Part shown: piece after piece, positions 54,737 through 63,981 of the stretch
How positions within the stretch are numbered: the first letter of the stretch is position 1
Layout: every line of letters begins with the position of its first letter
Source: Lachnospiraceae bacterium
GTDB lineage: Bacteria; Bacillota; Clostridia; Lachnospirales; Lachnospiraceae
Length of the DNA stretch: 64,000 nt
Direction: 5' to 3'
Assembly (NCBI GenBank): GCA_015056915.1
Contig: SVFK01000010.1
Location: 35,865 to 99,864 of the forward strand
Program-made: the position numbers and the translations under genes
The notes under the pieces: model-generated
Databases searched by the model: none
What the model was told of the DNA's origin: nothing
Seen by the model: the letters and a program-made list of their open reading frames with translations, nothing else

Positions 54737-55792
54737 TTAACATATCTTCTGTTGCATTCCTTCCGGATTCTGCGCAAACATAATAGTATTCTCATAATCA
54801 ATCAGACCATCCACATAAAGCTGCAAAATCGCATCATCCATGGTAATCATGCCTGCGCTTCTTCCTGTCTGCATAACATTGGGCAACTGATAGGTCTTAT
54901 TCTCACGAATCAGGTTGCGGGCAGGATATGTCGCATGTAACACTTCAAAAGCAGCTACACGTCCCATGCCGTCAGCTAACGGAATCAGCTGCTGCGAAAC
55001 AACTGCCTCCAACACATTAGCCAACTGAATACGAATCTGCTGTTGCTGATGTGGCGGGAATACATCCACAATACGGTCTACCGTACTTGCCGCACCGATT
55101 GTATGTAAGGTGGAAAGCACCAAATGTCCTGTTTCTGCGGCTCTGATAGCGATACTTATTGTTTCCAGATCTCGCATCTCACCTACCAGAATAACATCCG
55201 GATCTTCACGGAGCGCAGCACGCAATGCATTGGCATAGCTGTCTGTATCCATCCCAATCTCACGTTGGTTGACAATACTCATTTTATGCTTGTGCAAATA
55301 CTCAATAGGATCTTCCAATGTAACAATATGCGCATCACGATGCTCATTAACCTTATCAATCAACGCCGCCAATGTAGTAGATTTACCACTACCGGTAGGT
55401 CCTGTTACCAGAATCAATCCTCTTTTTCTCTGGTATAAATCCACCACGGAAGGCGGAAGTCTTAAGCTCTCCGGAGAAGGAATCTGTGTGTTAATTACAC
55501 GAAGTGCCAATGCCACAGAACCTCTCTGTTTAAATACATTGACACGACAACGACCCAGACCTTCAAAGGTTGCAGATAAGTCAGCCTGACCCTTCTCTTC
55601 TAATACATTTCTTTGTGCGCGGTTCATAATCTGTGTAGCATATCCCAATGTATCCTCACCGTTCAAAACAGAAAACGGCATATCTATCAAGGCACCGTCA
55701 ACCCTCATCTTAGGTGGAACACCTGCCGTAAGATGGATATCGCTGGCACCCGCCTCGCACGCACATGCCATTATTGTTTCTATCGAAGCCAT
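54737..55792 (-). CDS. pilT: Pilus retraction ATPase PilT
   Basis: 351 residues. Walker A GPTGSGKS (131-138), Walker B region GEMRDLETISIA, and the PilT-typical C-terminal ARNLIREN motif that drives retraction. It depolymerises the pilus and powers twitching or DNA uptake. GGGGGAG precedes the ATG at 55792. It is cotranscribed with the SHOCT-repeat gene upstream, apart from the main pilus operon. Confidence 0.96.
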   Translation of the reverse strand: MASIETIMACACEAGASDIHLTAGVPPKMRVDGALIDMPFSVLNGEDTLGYATQIMNRAQRNVLEEKGQADLSATFEGLGRCRVNVFKQRGSVALALRVINTQIPSPESLRLPPSVVDLYQRKRGLILVTGPTGSGKSTTLAALIDKVNEHRDAHIVTLEDPIEYLHKHKMSIVNQREIGMDTDSYANALRAALREDPDVILVGEMRDLETISIAIRAAETGHLVLSTLHTIGAASTVDRIVDVFPPHQQQQIRIQLANVLEAVVSQQLIPLADGMGRVAAFEVLHATYPARNLIRENKTYQLPNVMQTGRSAGMITMDDAILQLYVDGLIDYENTIMFAQNPEGMQQKIC

Positions 55793-55802
55793 TTGTCTCC
55801 CC

Positions 55803-57299
55803 CTATAAATCATTCATCAATTTGGCTTTGTAATCAATAAATTCTTTCTCAGTAATTACTCCATTCTTCTCAAATTCCATCAAGCTGTTGACTCTTTCCT
55901 TAAATTCAGCCATGGAACTATAAGGTTTAAAGATTTCATCTATACTCTGCTGTTTCTTCTTGCGATATTCGTCTTCAGTAATAAATTCTTCATCACAGAG
56001 CATCTCGTAGAATTTAAGCTTAATGGTACTGTCGTCATTATTCTCGATTCGATCGATAACAGCCTCTTTTCTCGAACCATAATTCTTATCCGTCAACCAG
56101 TCGCATTCCCGGAAAACCTTCATCTTACGGACAATATTTCTCAACTCGTCCATCTTCTTCCATGTAACATCAAGGCATTTGGATATTAATTCCGTCTGCT
56201 TCTCCTTCAGCTCACTATTGGAAATGTAGCGTTCATCCCTTAACACGCACCACTTGCCCAGCTTCTCGGACAGACTATCCAGCTTATCGGAAGCATCTAC
56301 AGAAATCATAGCATACATCGCATCAATCTTCTGCTTATATTCCTTCTGTGAAATAAGCTGTCCTTCCTTAAGAATAGGAAGTCTCTTAAGCTTTCTGGAG
56401 AATTCTTCATTGGTATCAGAAAGCTTAAACTCAATATCATCCACCAGAATCTTCTTGCTTCTCTCAAACTCCTCGGGAGTAATTACACCGCCCATCTCCA
56501 AGAAGCTCATCTTCTGTACATTCTTTCTGTATTCCTTCAAATCAGCAATATCTGTACTGCAGCATTCCTTAATAATATCCATTCGGTTAGCTTCAAACTC
56601 TGTTTCCGAAAGCAGTCCGCATTCCTTCAACACGATGAGCTTTTGAATCTTTTCATTGAAATCCGTCAAATCGCAGTACTCGCCAACTAATTCGATCTTC
56701 TTGGCAACAAATTCCTTATCGCCAAGCAGGCCACACTCCTTCAGTATGGTAAGCTTATCCATTTTCTTCTGGAATTCTCCTGCTGATAAATCATCATCAT
56801 CAAGGGATATGCTATTCACATCACTCTTCTTCGAAAGCTCCTTCTCGGCAGCAACAGAAGACTTCTGCACATCCTTAGGTGCAGGCTGTGCTGTTGACTT
56901 GACCGGTCTGGTCGATGCCTGTGACTGCACCTGCACGGATTCACTCGCTTTATTTTTACCGTTCTTCGCGCGATTAATCGCCGACACAGCAGACTCCATG
57001 CTCTTTAACTGAGGAAGAAATACCCTTACATTCTTTGCTCCATACAAGCTCGTCAGACGAGCATCAAAGGCCAAAGCAGGCATTTCCATAAAATCAGCCA
57101 AAAACACATTCTTAACTTCTGCTAATCCAAAAGAAAAATCATCTATGTACTCATTTCTGCCATCCTGATTACAGATATACCCCTTACCAGAAACCTTATC
57201 ACTTTCTATTTGGAGAAACAATGTATCTATAGCGTTCTTAGAAAATATGTTTTTCACGGTACTATTCGTGCTGCATCTAAATACTTGAGTCTCTTCCAT
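55803..57299 (-). CDS. Unrecognised protein with eight SHOCT-like repeats
   Basis: 498 residues. An N-terminal domain of about 100 residues (not recognised) and a disordered linker (105-170) are followed by eight related segments of 33-45 residues starting near 176, 214, 257, 300, 343, 386, 427 and 466. Each resembles the SHOCT motif: a helix, a turn like KECGLLSETEF or FEKNGVITEKEF, then a Lys-rich helix. SHOCT motifs usually occur once at the end of a protein. The gene is 10 bases upstream of pilT in one unit. Function unknown. The ATG at 57299 with GGGAGG is preferred over a TTG at 57317. Confidence 0.75.
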   Translation of the reverse strand: MEETQVFRCSTNSTVKNIFSKNAIDTLFLQIESDKVSGKGYICNQDGRNEYIDDFSFGLAEVKNVFLADFMEMPALAFDARLTSLYGAKNVRVFLPQLKSMESAVSAINRAKNGKNKASESVQVQSQASTRPVKSTAQPAPKDVQKSSVAAEKELSKKSDVNSISLDDDDLSAGEFQKKMDKLTILKECGLLGDKEFVAKKIELVGEYCDLTDFNEKIQKLIVLKECGLLSETEFEANRMDIIKECCSTDIADLKEYRKNVQKMSFLEMGGVITPEEFERSKKILVDDIEFKLSDTNEEFSRKLKRLPILKEGQLISQKEYKQKIDAMYAMISVDASDKLDSLSEKLGKWCVLRDERYISNSELKEKQTELISKCLDVTWKKMDELRNIVRKMKVFRECDWLTDKNYGSRKEAVIDRIENNDDSTIKLKFYEMLCDEEFITEDEYRKKKQQSIDEIFKPYSSMAEFKERVNSLMEFEKNGVITEKEFIDYKAKLMNDL

Positions 57300-57359
57300 A
57301 AAAAGACCTCCCTTCAATTATGTAAAACGTTTTTTAAATAAAAATTGTGTCTGAATTTA

Positions 57360-57388
57360 ATCATATCAAGAATTTTGAAAGAATGCAA
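57360..57388 (-). promoter_or_regulatory. Promoter of the SHOCT-pilT unit
   Basis: TTGCAT (57383-57388) and TATGAT (57360-57365), 17 bases apart, about 60 bases before the start codon. Further upstream a 9-bp inverted repeat (57424-57432 with 57459-57467) is seen with a 26-base spacer, meaning unclear. Confidence 0.7.
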
Positions 57389-57473
57389 GACTTTTTGTTA
57401 TCTATCAACAAATTAAGAATAATATATTTCAGATTCACCGACATTTTCCATAAATTAACTGAAATATTCATAA

Positions 57474-57512
57474 AAAACAAAAAATGCTCGAAGTCTCTAT
57501 CAAACTTCCAGC
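57474..57512 (-). terminator. Terminator after tRNA-Glu
   Basis: A 9-bp stem with one mismatch (GCTGGAAGT/ACTTCGAGC, 57486-57512) and a 9-base loop is followed by a long T-rich tract on the minus strand. It lies 35 bases downstream of the tRNA. Confidence 0.8.
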
Positions 57513-57547
57513 ACCTTTTATGGGTTGGGCTATTCTATTGAATAGAG

Positions 57548-57619
57548 CAGCTGATAGGGGAATCGAACCCCTGTTTCCGCCGTGAGAGGGCGGCGTCTTG
57601 ACCGCTTGACCAATCAGCC
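57548..57619 (-). tRNA. tRNA-Glu (anticodon CTC)
   Basis: 72 bases forming a complete cloverleaf: acceptor GGCTGAT pairing with ATCAGCT (one G-U), D loop with GTCAAGCGG, anticodon stem CCGCC/GGCGG around the CTC anticodon, and T arm AGGGGTTCGATTCCCCT. The 3' CCA is not encoded. It reads GAG codons. A TTGCAA (57675-57680) with TATTAT (57652-57657) at 17 bases is a plausible promoter, and a 10-bp hairpin (57625-57648) lies directly upstream. Confidence 0.96.
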
Positions 57620-57624
57620 ATTTT

Positions 57625-57648
57625 CAAGCACCGCAATCGCGGTACTTG
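57625..57648 (-). other. 10-bp hairpin just upstream of tRNA-Glu
   Basis: Arms CAAGTACCGC and GCGGTGCTTG (one G-U pair) with loop GATT, only five bases before the mature tRNA 5' end. No T run follows, so it is not a normal polC terminator. It overlaps the expected start point of the tRNA promoter. Confidence 0.5.
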
Positions 57649-57705
57649 ATTATAATAATATATCTTAATTAAAATTGCAAGCATTTTTTTAATTTTTTTA
57701 AAAAT

Positions 57706-60700
57706 TTATACAAAATCAAATAAGCTTATCTGGTTTGACTCCGGGAGATTACCCAACAAATGCAGAGAATCCATCAATTCAACAACTGTCTTGGACACCT
57801 TGGTTCGCTGGCGAAAATCATCCTTCGACAGGAACGGGCCATCCTTGGCTGCCTCCACAATAGCATCTGCTGCCTTTTCACCAAGACCGTCTATACTGCT
57901 CAGAGACGGCATCAGCTTACCGTCTACGATTTGGAACAGTCTGGACTGTGCCGTAAAAATATCAATCGGCACAAATTCATACCCTCTGGCATACATTTCC
58001 TGCACCACTCTCATATCTCCGTAGGCAAGCTCTTCCTTATTGGACAGGCTGTCTGCGCGTTTTTTATAATCTGCCATAACACTTTCCAGATGTCTTTGAC
58101 CCTGACACATGATTTCATAGGAAAATGCCTTGGCACGAATACTAAAGAAGGCTCCGTAATAGGCAAGAGGATAATATATTTTGCAGTAGGCAATTCTCCA
58201 TGCCATCATCACATATGCCACCGCATGCGCCTTGGGGAACATGTACTTAATCTTCTTACAGGAACCGATATACCAGTCCGGCACATCCTTTTCCTTCATT
58301 GCCGCAATCCAGTCATCCTTCAAACCCTTTCCCTTACGCACACTCTCCATAATGGTGAAGGAAAGTCCCGGCTCCACGCCCTGATTAATCAGATAGGTCA
58401 TAATATCGTCACGGGTACAGATAGCCGTTGCAATAGTGGCAATACCATCAGCAATTAAGGTCTGGGCATTCCCCAGCCATACATCCGTACCATGGGACAA
58501 GCCTGCAATACGTGCCAGATCCGAAAAAGTCTTCGGCTTGGCATCAATTAACATCTGCATGGCAAAATCCGTACCGAATTCCGGAATACCCAACGCTCCC
58601 AGCTTGGTCCCTCCGATTTGGTCGGGTGTGATTCCCAGTGCCTCCGTATTCTGGAACAGACTCATTACCTTCGGATCATCTAAGGGTATGGTGGTGGGAT
58701 CCTTATCCGTCATATCCTGCAGCAGACGAATCATAGTCGGATCATCGTGTCCCAGAATATCTAGCTTCAACAGGTTATGGTCGATGGAGTGATAGTCAAA
58801 ATGCGTGGTAATGGTATCCGTCGTCATATCGTTGGCCGGATGCTGCACAGGTGTAAAGGAATTAATATCCTGACCGATAGGTAACACCACAATACCGCCG
58901 GGATGCTGTCCCGTACTTCTGCGAATACCGGTACAACCTGCAGCAATACGCTCCACCTCGCTGGTACGCTTATGCACGCCCCTCTCCTCGTAATAATTTT
59001 TGACATAACCGTAGGCCGTCTTATCCGCCAGTGTACCGATAGTACCTGCTCGATAGGTCTGGCCTGCGCCAAAAATAACCTCTGTATATTTGTGTGCCTT
59101 GGATTGATATTCGCCGGAAAAATTCAAATCAATATCCGGCTCCTTATCACCGTTAAAGCCAAGGAAGGTCTCAAAGGGAATATCAAAGCCTTCCTTATGT
59201 AACAGCTCCCCACACACCGGACATTTCTTGTCCGGCATATCGATTCCCGCACTTCCCGCATACGCTCTTACTTCATCACTTTCAAAGTCCGAATAGTGAC
59301 AATTACTGCAGTAATAATGGGGACTTAAGGGATTCACCTCCGTGATTCCCGCCATTGTCGCCACAAAGGAGCTTCCTACAGAGCCACGGGAGCCCACCAG
59401 ATACCCGTCCTCCACAGATTTCCACACCAGTTTCTGGGCAATGATATACATTACGGCAAAGCCATTGCTGATAATGGATTTTAATTCCTTTTCCAGACGT
59501 GCCTCTACAATCCCTGGCAAATCAGGACCATATATCTCATGGGCCCTGTTATAGCAAATATCTGTGAGTGTCTTATCACTGTCGGGAATAACCGGCGCAC
59601 ATTTATCAGGGCGAACCGGCGCAATGGTCTCCACCATATCCGCTATCATATTGGTATTGGTGATTACCACTTCCTTGGCCTTATCACTTCCCAGATAGGC
59701 GAATTCCTCCAACATCTCCTCCGTAGTATGCAAATACAAGGGCGCCTGATTATCCGCATCCGCAAAGCCTTTTCCCGCCATAATAATCCGGCGGTATATT
59801 TCATCCTCCGGGTCCAGAAAATGTACGTCACAGGTAGCCACCACCGGCTTGTGGAATTGCTCCCCCAGAGATACGATTTTGCGGTTGATATTCAAAATAT
59901 CCTCCATGGAATTCACGGAACGAACCTTTTCCGATTCAATCATAAATTGATTATTCCCACGGGGCTGTATCTCCAGATAATCATAAAAGTTTACTATTCT
60001 GGCAATCTGGGCATCGGACTGCCCATCCAACAGGGCACGATACAGCTCTCCCGCCTCGCAGGCACTTCCCAGTATCAGTCCGTCCCGATACTTCATCACC
60101 AGGCTCTTGGGAATCTTGGGATTTCTATTAAAGTAATTCAAATGAGACTCCGATACCAATCGATACAGATTGATACGCCCAATGTCGTTTTTTGCCAGTA
60201 TAATGGCATGATAAGAAGGAAGCTTACGCACAGCTTCCACACTGGCAGCACCCAAGGCATTTACCTGCGCAAGAGTATAAACATTATCCTCTGCCAGCAT
60301 CTTAATAAATTTTACAAATATATGCGCCGTTGCCTCGGCATCATCTACTGCGCGATGATGATTTTCCAAAGAAATACCAAGTGTTTTAGCCACTGCATCC
60401 AAGGTATGCTTGGCCTGATTGGGCAAAAGTATGCGGGCAATACCCACCGTATCTACATAGGTAAAGGTGTTGTCATAGCCCAGCCTCCTGCAATTCTCCA
60501 TGATAAAGCTCATGTCAAAATTGGCATTGTGGGCCACCATTACACACCCTTCACAAAATTCCAGAAACTGTGGCAATACCTCATCTATCATGGCAGAATC
60601 CACGACCATCTCGTCATTGATTCCCGTAAGCTTCTCAATCTCAAAGGGAATAGGCACATCGGGATTGACAAAGGTGGAATACCTGTCCACAATCTCTCCG

Positions 60701-62229
60701 CCGGACACCTTCACTGCACCGATTTCAATAATGCGGTTATTCACCGGTGAAAAACCGGTAGTCTCAATATCAAAAACAACAAAATCCTCTGTAAGCTCCT
60801 GCCCCTTATCATTGGTGACGATTTCCTTCAAATCATCCACCAGATATGCCTCTACTCCATAGATAATCTTAAAGAAGTCCTGCTTGTCGGGATTGTCCTC
60901 TCCGGCTTCCTTCCGCTTAGCCTTCTCCTCTTTCCACAAATCATCCCACACATGATTGGCATCCGTAAAACTCTGCACCGCACCATGATCCGTAATGGCA
61001 ATGGCTTTATGTCCCCATTTATAGGCACGCTTTACAATATCCTTAGCCTCCGACACACCGTCCATATCACTCATCTTGGTATGACAATGAAGCTCCACAC
61101 GCTTATGCGGTGCCATATCCATACGCACGGTAGTAAAATCAGGTATTTTCTTAATGCCTGCCACGGAACCGATTCCCAATTCATGGTCAAATTTGTCCAC
61201 CAGACTGATACCCTTTAATTTGATGAATGCCCCCTTCTTAACCTCTGCCAATATCTCCGACAACTGATCATTGCGGGCAAACATCTTCACCGTAATGGTA
61301 TCCGTAAAATCTGTGACATTAAACATGATAATGGTCTTCTCATTCTTAATCTCACGGGTATCCAGACTTAAAATCTTACCGCGGATAGTAACCTCTCCCA
61401 TTTCACCGATAATATCTTCTATCTTCATGGCTTCGTCTTCAAAATCACGACCATAAATCACATCCGGATTGTCGGAACGTTTTATACCACGATTAAATTC
61501 ACCTTTTCTGAATTCACCACGCTTCGCCTCTGATTTTGCCTGAATATTCTTTGCCTCTTCCTTTTGTGCATCAGCTTCTGCAGCACTTGCCGCAGATTCT
61601 CCTGCCCCTTGGTTGTGCGCATCATAAGAATTGCCCTCTGCAGTATCTCCTTTCACGCGACTGTAGATAGCATCCACCTTCATCTGAAGTTTTATTTCAT
61701 CATCCTCATCAAACTTTCCGGTCAGGGCTTCCTTATAAGCTATCTGTACCTGTACCTGAAAGCCGCAACGCTCCACCAATATTTTCTCCAGAACACGCAC
61801 GAGCTCTTCCGATTTGCTATGGTTCAAAACTGTATCCTCAATCGTCAGCTGTACTGTGTTTTCTGTGGGATAAGTAATTTCAGCCCCTTTAAAAGCCATA
61901 TATTCAATATGGCTGTATTCCTTCAGCTCCGCCAGAATACTTTCTCTGTAAATATCCATCAGCTTTTCCGGATTATATTGGGAAGAAAGTTCAAAACGTT
62001 CAAAAATCTTCACTGTCATATTGGCAGTGGGAAATAACTGTCTCTTAATTTCCTTTTCTGTTTCCCAGATATCCTCCTTCACAATCAAACGATTGCTGTA
62101 AAGGTAAATACGCAAAAAGTCCTTGCGCTTAGTGGCAGATATCCTCTCAACCAAGGTCTGCTCCATAATATCATGCACCGCTTTATTTAGTTTTAAGGAT
62201 GGAAACACTTCAAAAAACGGCTTACTCAT
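57706..62229 (-). CDS. polC: DNA polymerase III alpha subunit, PolC type
   Basis: 1507 residues, the replicase of low-GC Gram-positives. Order: an N-terminal region; an OB fold near 280-350 (GEVTIRGKILSLD); a PHP domain with HCHTKMSDMDG (from 391) and ITDHG (412-416); an inserted DEDD proofreading exonuclease with FDIETTGFSP (from 486) and HNANFDMSF; then the polymerase palm with GSRGSVGSSFVA and DIDLNFSGEYQ. The CxxC metal-binding segment (CSNC, CPVC) is present. It follows ispG by 13 bases. Confidence 0.98.
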   Translation of the reverse strand: MSKPFFEVFPSLKLNKAVHDIMEQTLVERISATKRKDFLRIYLYSNRLIVKEDIWETEKEIKRQLFPTANMTVKIFERFELSSQYNPEKLMDIYRESILAELKEYSHIEYMAFKGAEITYPTENTVQLTIEDTVLNHSKSEELVRVLEKILVERCGFQVQVQIAYKEALTGKFDEDDEIKLQMKVDAIYSRVKGDTAEGNSYDAHNQGAGESAASAAEADAQKEEAKNIQAKSEAKRGEFRKGEFNRGIKRSDNPDVIYGRDFEDEAMKIEDIIGEMGEVTIRGKILSLDTREIKNEKTIIMFNVTDFTDTITVKMFARNDQLSEILAEVKKGAFIKLKGISLVDKFDHELGIGSVAGIKKIPDFTTVRMDMAPHKRVELHCHTKMSDMDGVSEAKDIVKRAYKWGHKAIAITDHGAVQSFTDANHVWDDLWKEEKAKRKEAGEDNPDKQDFFKIIYGVEAYLVDDLKEIVTNDKGQELTEDFVVFDIETTGFSPVNNRIIEIGAVKVSGGEIVDRYSTFVNPDVPIPFEIEKLTGINDEMVVDSAMIDEVLPQFLEFCEGCVMVAHNANFDMSFIMENCRRLGYDNTFTYVDTVGIARILLPNQAKHTLDAVAKTLGISLENHHRAVDDAEATAHIFVKFIKMLAEDNVYTLAQVNALGAASVEAVRKLPSYHAIILAKNDIGRINLYRLVSESHLNYFNRNPKIPKSLVMKYRDGLILGSACEAGELYRALLDGQSDAQIARIVNFYDYLEIQPRGNNQFMIESEKVRSVNSMEDILNINRKIVSLGEQFHKPVVATCDVHFLDPEDEIYRRIIMAGKGFADADNQAPLYLHTTEEMLEEFAYLGSDKAKEVVITNTNMIADMVETIAPVRPDKCAPVIPDSDKTLTDICYNRAHEIYGPDLPGIVEARLEKELKSIISNGFAVMYIIAQKLVWKSVEDGYLVGSRGSVGSSFVATMAGITEVNPLSPHYYCSNCHYSDFESDEVRAYAGSAGIDMPDKKCPVCGELLHKEGFDIPFETFLGFNGDKEPDIDLNFSGEYQSKAHKYTEVIFGAGQTYRAGTIGTLADKTAYGYVKNYYEERGVHKRTSEVERIAAGCTGIRRSTGQHPGGIVVLPIGQDINSFTPVQHPANDMTTDTITTHFDYHSIDHNLLKLDILGHDDPTMIRLLQDMTDKDPTTIPLDDPKVMSLFQNTEALGITPDQIGGTKLGALGIPEFGTDFAMQMLIDAKPKTFSDLARIAGLSHGTDVWLGNAQTLIADGIATIATAICTRDDIMTYLINQGVEPGLSFTIMESVRKGKGLKDDWIAAMKEKDVPDWYIGSCKKIKYMFPKAHAVAYVMMAWRIAYCKIYYPLAYYGAFFSIRAKAFSYEIMCQGQRHLESVMADYKKRADSLSNKEELAYGDMRVVQEMYARGYEFVPIDIFTAQSRLFQIVDGKLMPSLSSIDGLGEKAADAIVEAAKDGPFLSKDDFRQRTKVSKTVVELMDSLHLLGNLPESNQISLFDFV

Positions 62230-62242
62230 AGCTTCTCACATT

Positions 62243-63310
62243 CTACTCCCAATGGTCCAATTCTTCCTTAAGTACGTTTAACAGCTGTTCCTCCGGAACC
62301 TTCTTAATAATCTCACCCTTTTTAATCAGCAGACCTTCTCCGATGCCGCCTGCAATACCAATATCTGCCTCCTTGGCTTCTCCGGGACCATTTACCACGC
62401 AGCCCATTACTGCCACCTTAATATTAAGCGGATAATCCTCCACCAGCTTCTCCACCTTGGAAGCCAGACCGATTAAATCAATCTGAGTTCTTCCGCAGGT
62501 AGGGCAGGATACCACCTCGATACCACCCTTGCGAAGTCCTAAGGTACGCAGAATCAGCTTGGCTGATTTGATTTCCTCTACCGGATTCCCTGTTAGGGAT
62601 ACACGAATGGTATCTCCGATTCCCTGATTTAAAATCAGTCCCAGACCGATAGCCGATTTGATGTTACCGCTGGCTACCGTGCCGGATTCGGTAATTCCTA
62701 CATGCAATGGATATGCCGTCTTGCCCGACAACAATTCATGAGCCTTGACACACATCAGTACATCCGAGGATTTGATACTAATAACCAGATTGTCATAATC
62801 CAAATCCTCAATTATATGTACCTTATCCAGCGCACTTTCCACAATTCCTTCCGCTGTTACACCACCATATTTTTCTACAAGATTCTTTTCCAAAGAACCG
62901 CTATTCACGCCCACACGAATGGGAATATTTCGCTCCTTTGCCACATCTACAACAGCCCTAACCCTGTCCACACTGCCGATATTGCCGGGATTAATTCTGA
63001 TTTTATCTGCACCGTTCTCCATGGCAGCGATTGCCATTTTATAATCAAAATGAATATCTGCCACCAAGGGAATATGAATCTGCTTCTTGATTGCTTTGAT
63101 AGCCTCTGCTGCTTCCTGCGTAGGCACTGTGCAACGGATAATCTCACAGCCTGCTTTTTCCAACTCCAGAATCTGTGCCACCGTCGCCTCTACGTTCTCC
63201 GTTTTTGTATTGGTCATGGACTGAACCAGGATAGGATTACCACCACCGATTTGTCTGTCACCAATCTGAATTATTTTCGTATTTGCTCTGTAAATGGTCT
63301 GCTTATCCAT
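62243..63310 (-). CDS. ispG: 4-hydroxy-3-methylbut-2-enyl diphosphate synthase IspG
   Basis: 355 residues. [4Fe-4S] enzyme of the MEP isoprenoid pathway that converts ME-cPP to HMBPP. TIM-barrel half with VADIHFDYKMAI and IRINPGNIG; cluster ligands Cys269, Cys272 (SCPTCGRTQIDL) and Cys304 (MGCVVNGPGEA), with Glu311. AAAGGAG precedes the ATG. It forms an operon with polC. Its usual upstream partners dxr and rseP are not next to it here. Confidence 0.97.
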   Translation of the reverse strand: MDKQTIYRANTKIIQIGDRQIGGGNPILVQSMTNTKTENVEATVAQILELEKAGCEIIRCTVPTQEAAEAIKAIKKQIHIPLVADIHFDYKMAIAAMENGADKIRINPGNIGSVDRVRAVVDVAKERNIPIRVGVNSGSLEKNLVEKYGGVTAEGIVESALDKVHIIEDLDYDNLVISIKSSDVLMCVKAHELLSGKTAYPLHVGITESGTVASGNIKSAIGLGLILNQGIGDTIRVSLTGNPVEEIKSAKLILRTLGLRKGGIEVVSCPTCGRTQIDLIGLASKVEKLVEDYPLNIKVAVMGCVVNGPGEAKEADIGIAGGIGEGLLIKKGEIIKKVPEEQLLNVLKEELDHWE

Positions 63311-63373
63311 ATTTCAAACTCCTTTTATCATGTCTGCTTCACAGCCGCTTAATTTCATCTTCGGCTCATCGTT

Positions 63374-63402
63374 ATTTTACTCTGATTTGGGGAAATCTGC
63401 AA
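63374..63402 (-). promoter_or_regulatory. Possible promoter of ispG-polC
   Basis: TTGCAG (63397-63402) and TAAAAT (63374-63379) with a 17-base spacer, about 60 bases before ispG. It would allow expression independent of the broken dprA upstream. Confidence 0.55.
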
Positions 63403-63443
63403 GGGTAGCAAGGAAATTAATCCTTCGTTGTTATCGATTGCAA

Positions 63444-63890
63444 TCAGCAACGGCAAAAGTATCCGGGGCTGACCTGCACAGCCTGTTTTTCCAGACAAAG
63501 GCGCATCAGGGATGTATTCAGCGATACCACATTATCACTCTGCAATCGTTCCAAAAGCTGCTCTACAGACTGGGGATAAAAGTCCAACACATCATAAACC
63601 TGTCTCAGCTGTGGTGGTATGTGCTGTTTTTTACTTGTTGTGACACCCTGCTTGTCCTCCAAGGCTACCATTTCCATTCCCCGCAGTCTGTTCCACTGCT
63701 CATGGATTTCTTCCAGAAATTCTTCCGGTGAACGCAGTATTCCAGCCCCCTGTTTCAAGAGCCCATTACAACCGTCACTGAGTCTGTCTGTGATTCTACC
63801 GGGCACCACATATACTTCTTTTCCCTGCTCCAATGCCATATCCACGGTAATCAAGGTTCCGCTTTTCTGCCTTGCCTCCGTTACCCTTAC
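63444..63890 (-). pseudogene. dprA: 5'-truncated dprA remnant (C-terminal part only)
   Basis: About 145 residues of DprA sequence are recognisable: VTEARQKSGTLITVDMALEQG, then VYVVPGRITDRLSDGCN, and the C-terminal winged helix to the stop at 63444. DprA loads RecA on incoming single-stranded DNA and is normally about 360 residues. The Rossmann core and the RNRIISGL motif expected directly before this segment are missing; the upstream frame becomes unrelated near 63885-63900 and meets a stop at 63987. The first internal ATG is at 63854. It is probably non-functional. Confidence 0.75.
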
Positions 63891-63950
63891 TATTTTAATA
63901 CAAATAAACGATAGACCCCCTAAGTGAACACCCGCTTTCTTCCTATTTAT

Positions 63951-63981
63951 AAAAGCCGACTGGGTAATCCAATCGGCTTTT
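63951..63981. terminator. Terminator-like hairpin at the right edge
   Basis: A 9-bp stem AAAAGCCGA/TCGGCTTTT with further pairing inside after one mismatch. T-rich on both sides, so it could act in either direction. It is placed where the dprA body should be, so it probably ends an unrelated minus-strand gene beyond the window. Confidence 0.7.

Noticed and set aside
59539..60750. 403-codon plus-strand frame opposite polC
   Set aside because: Fully antisense to the exonuclease and polymerase parts of polC, no ribosome binding site of note and no domain seen.
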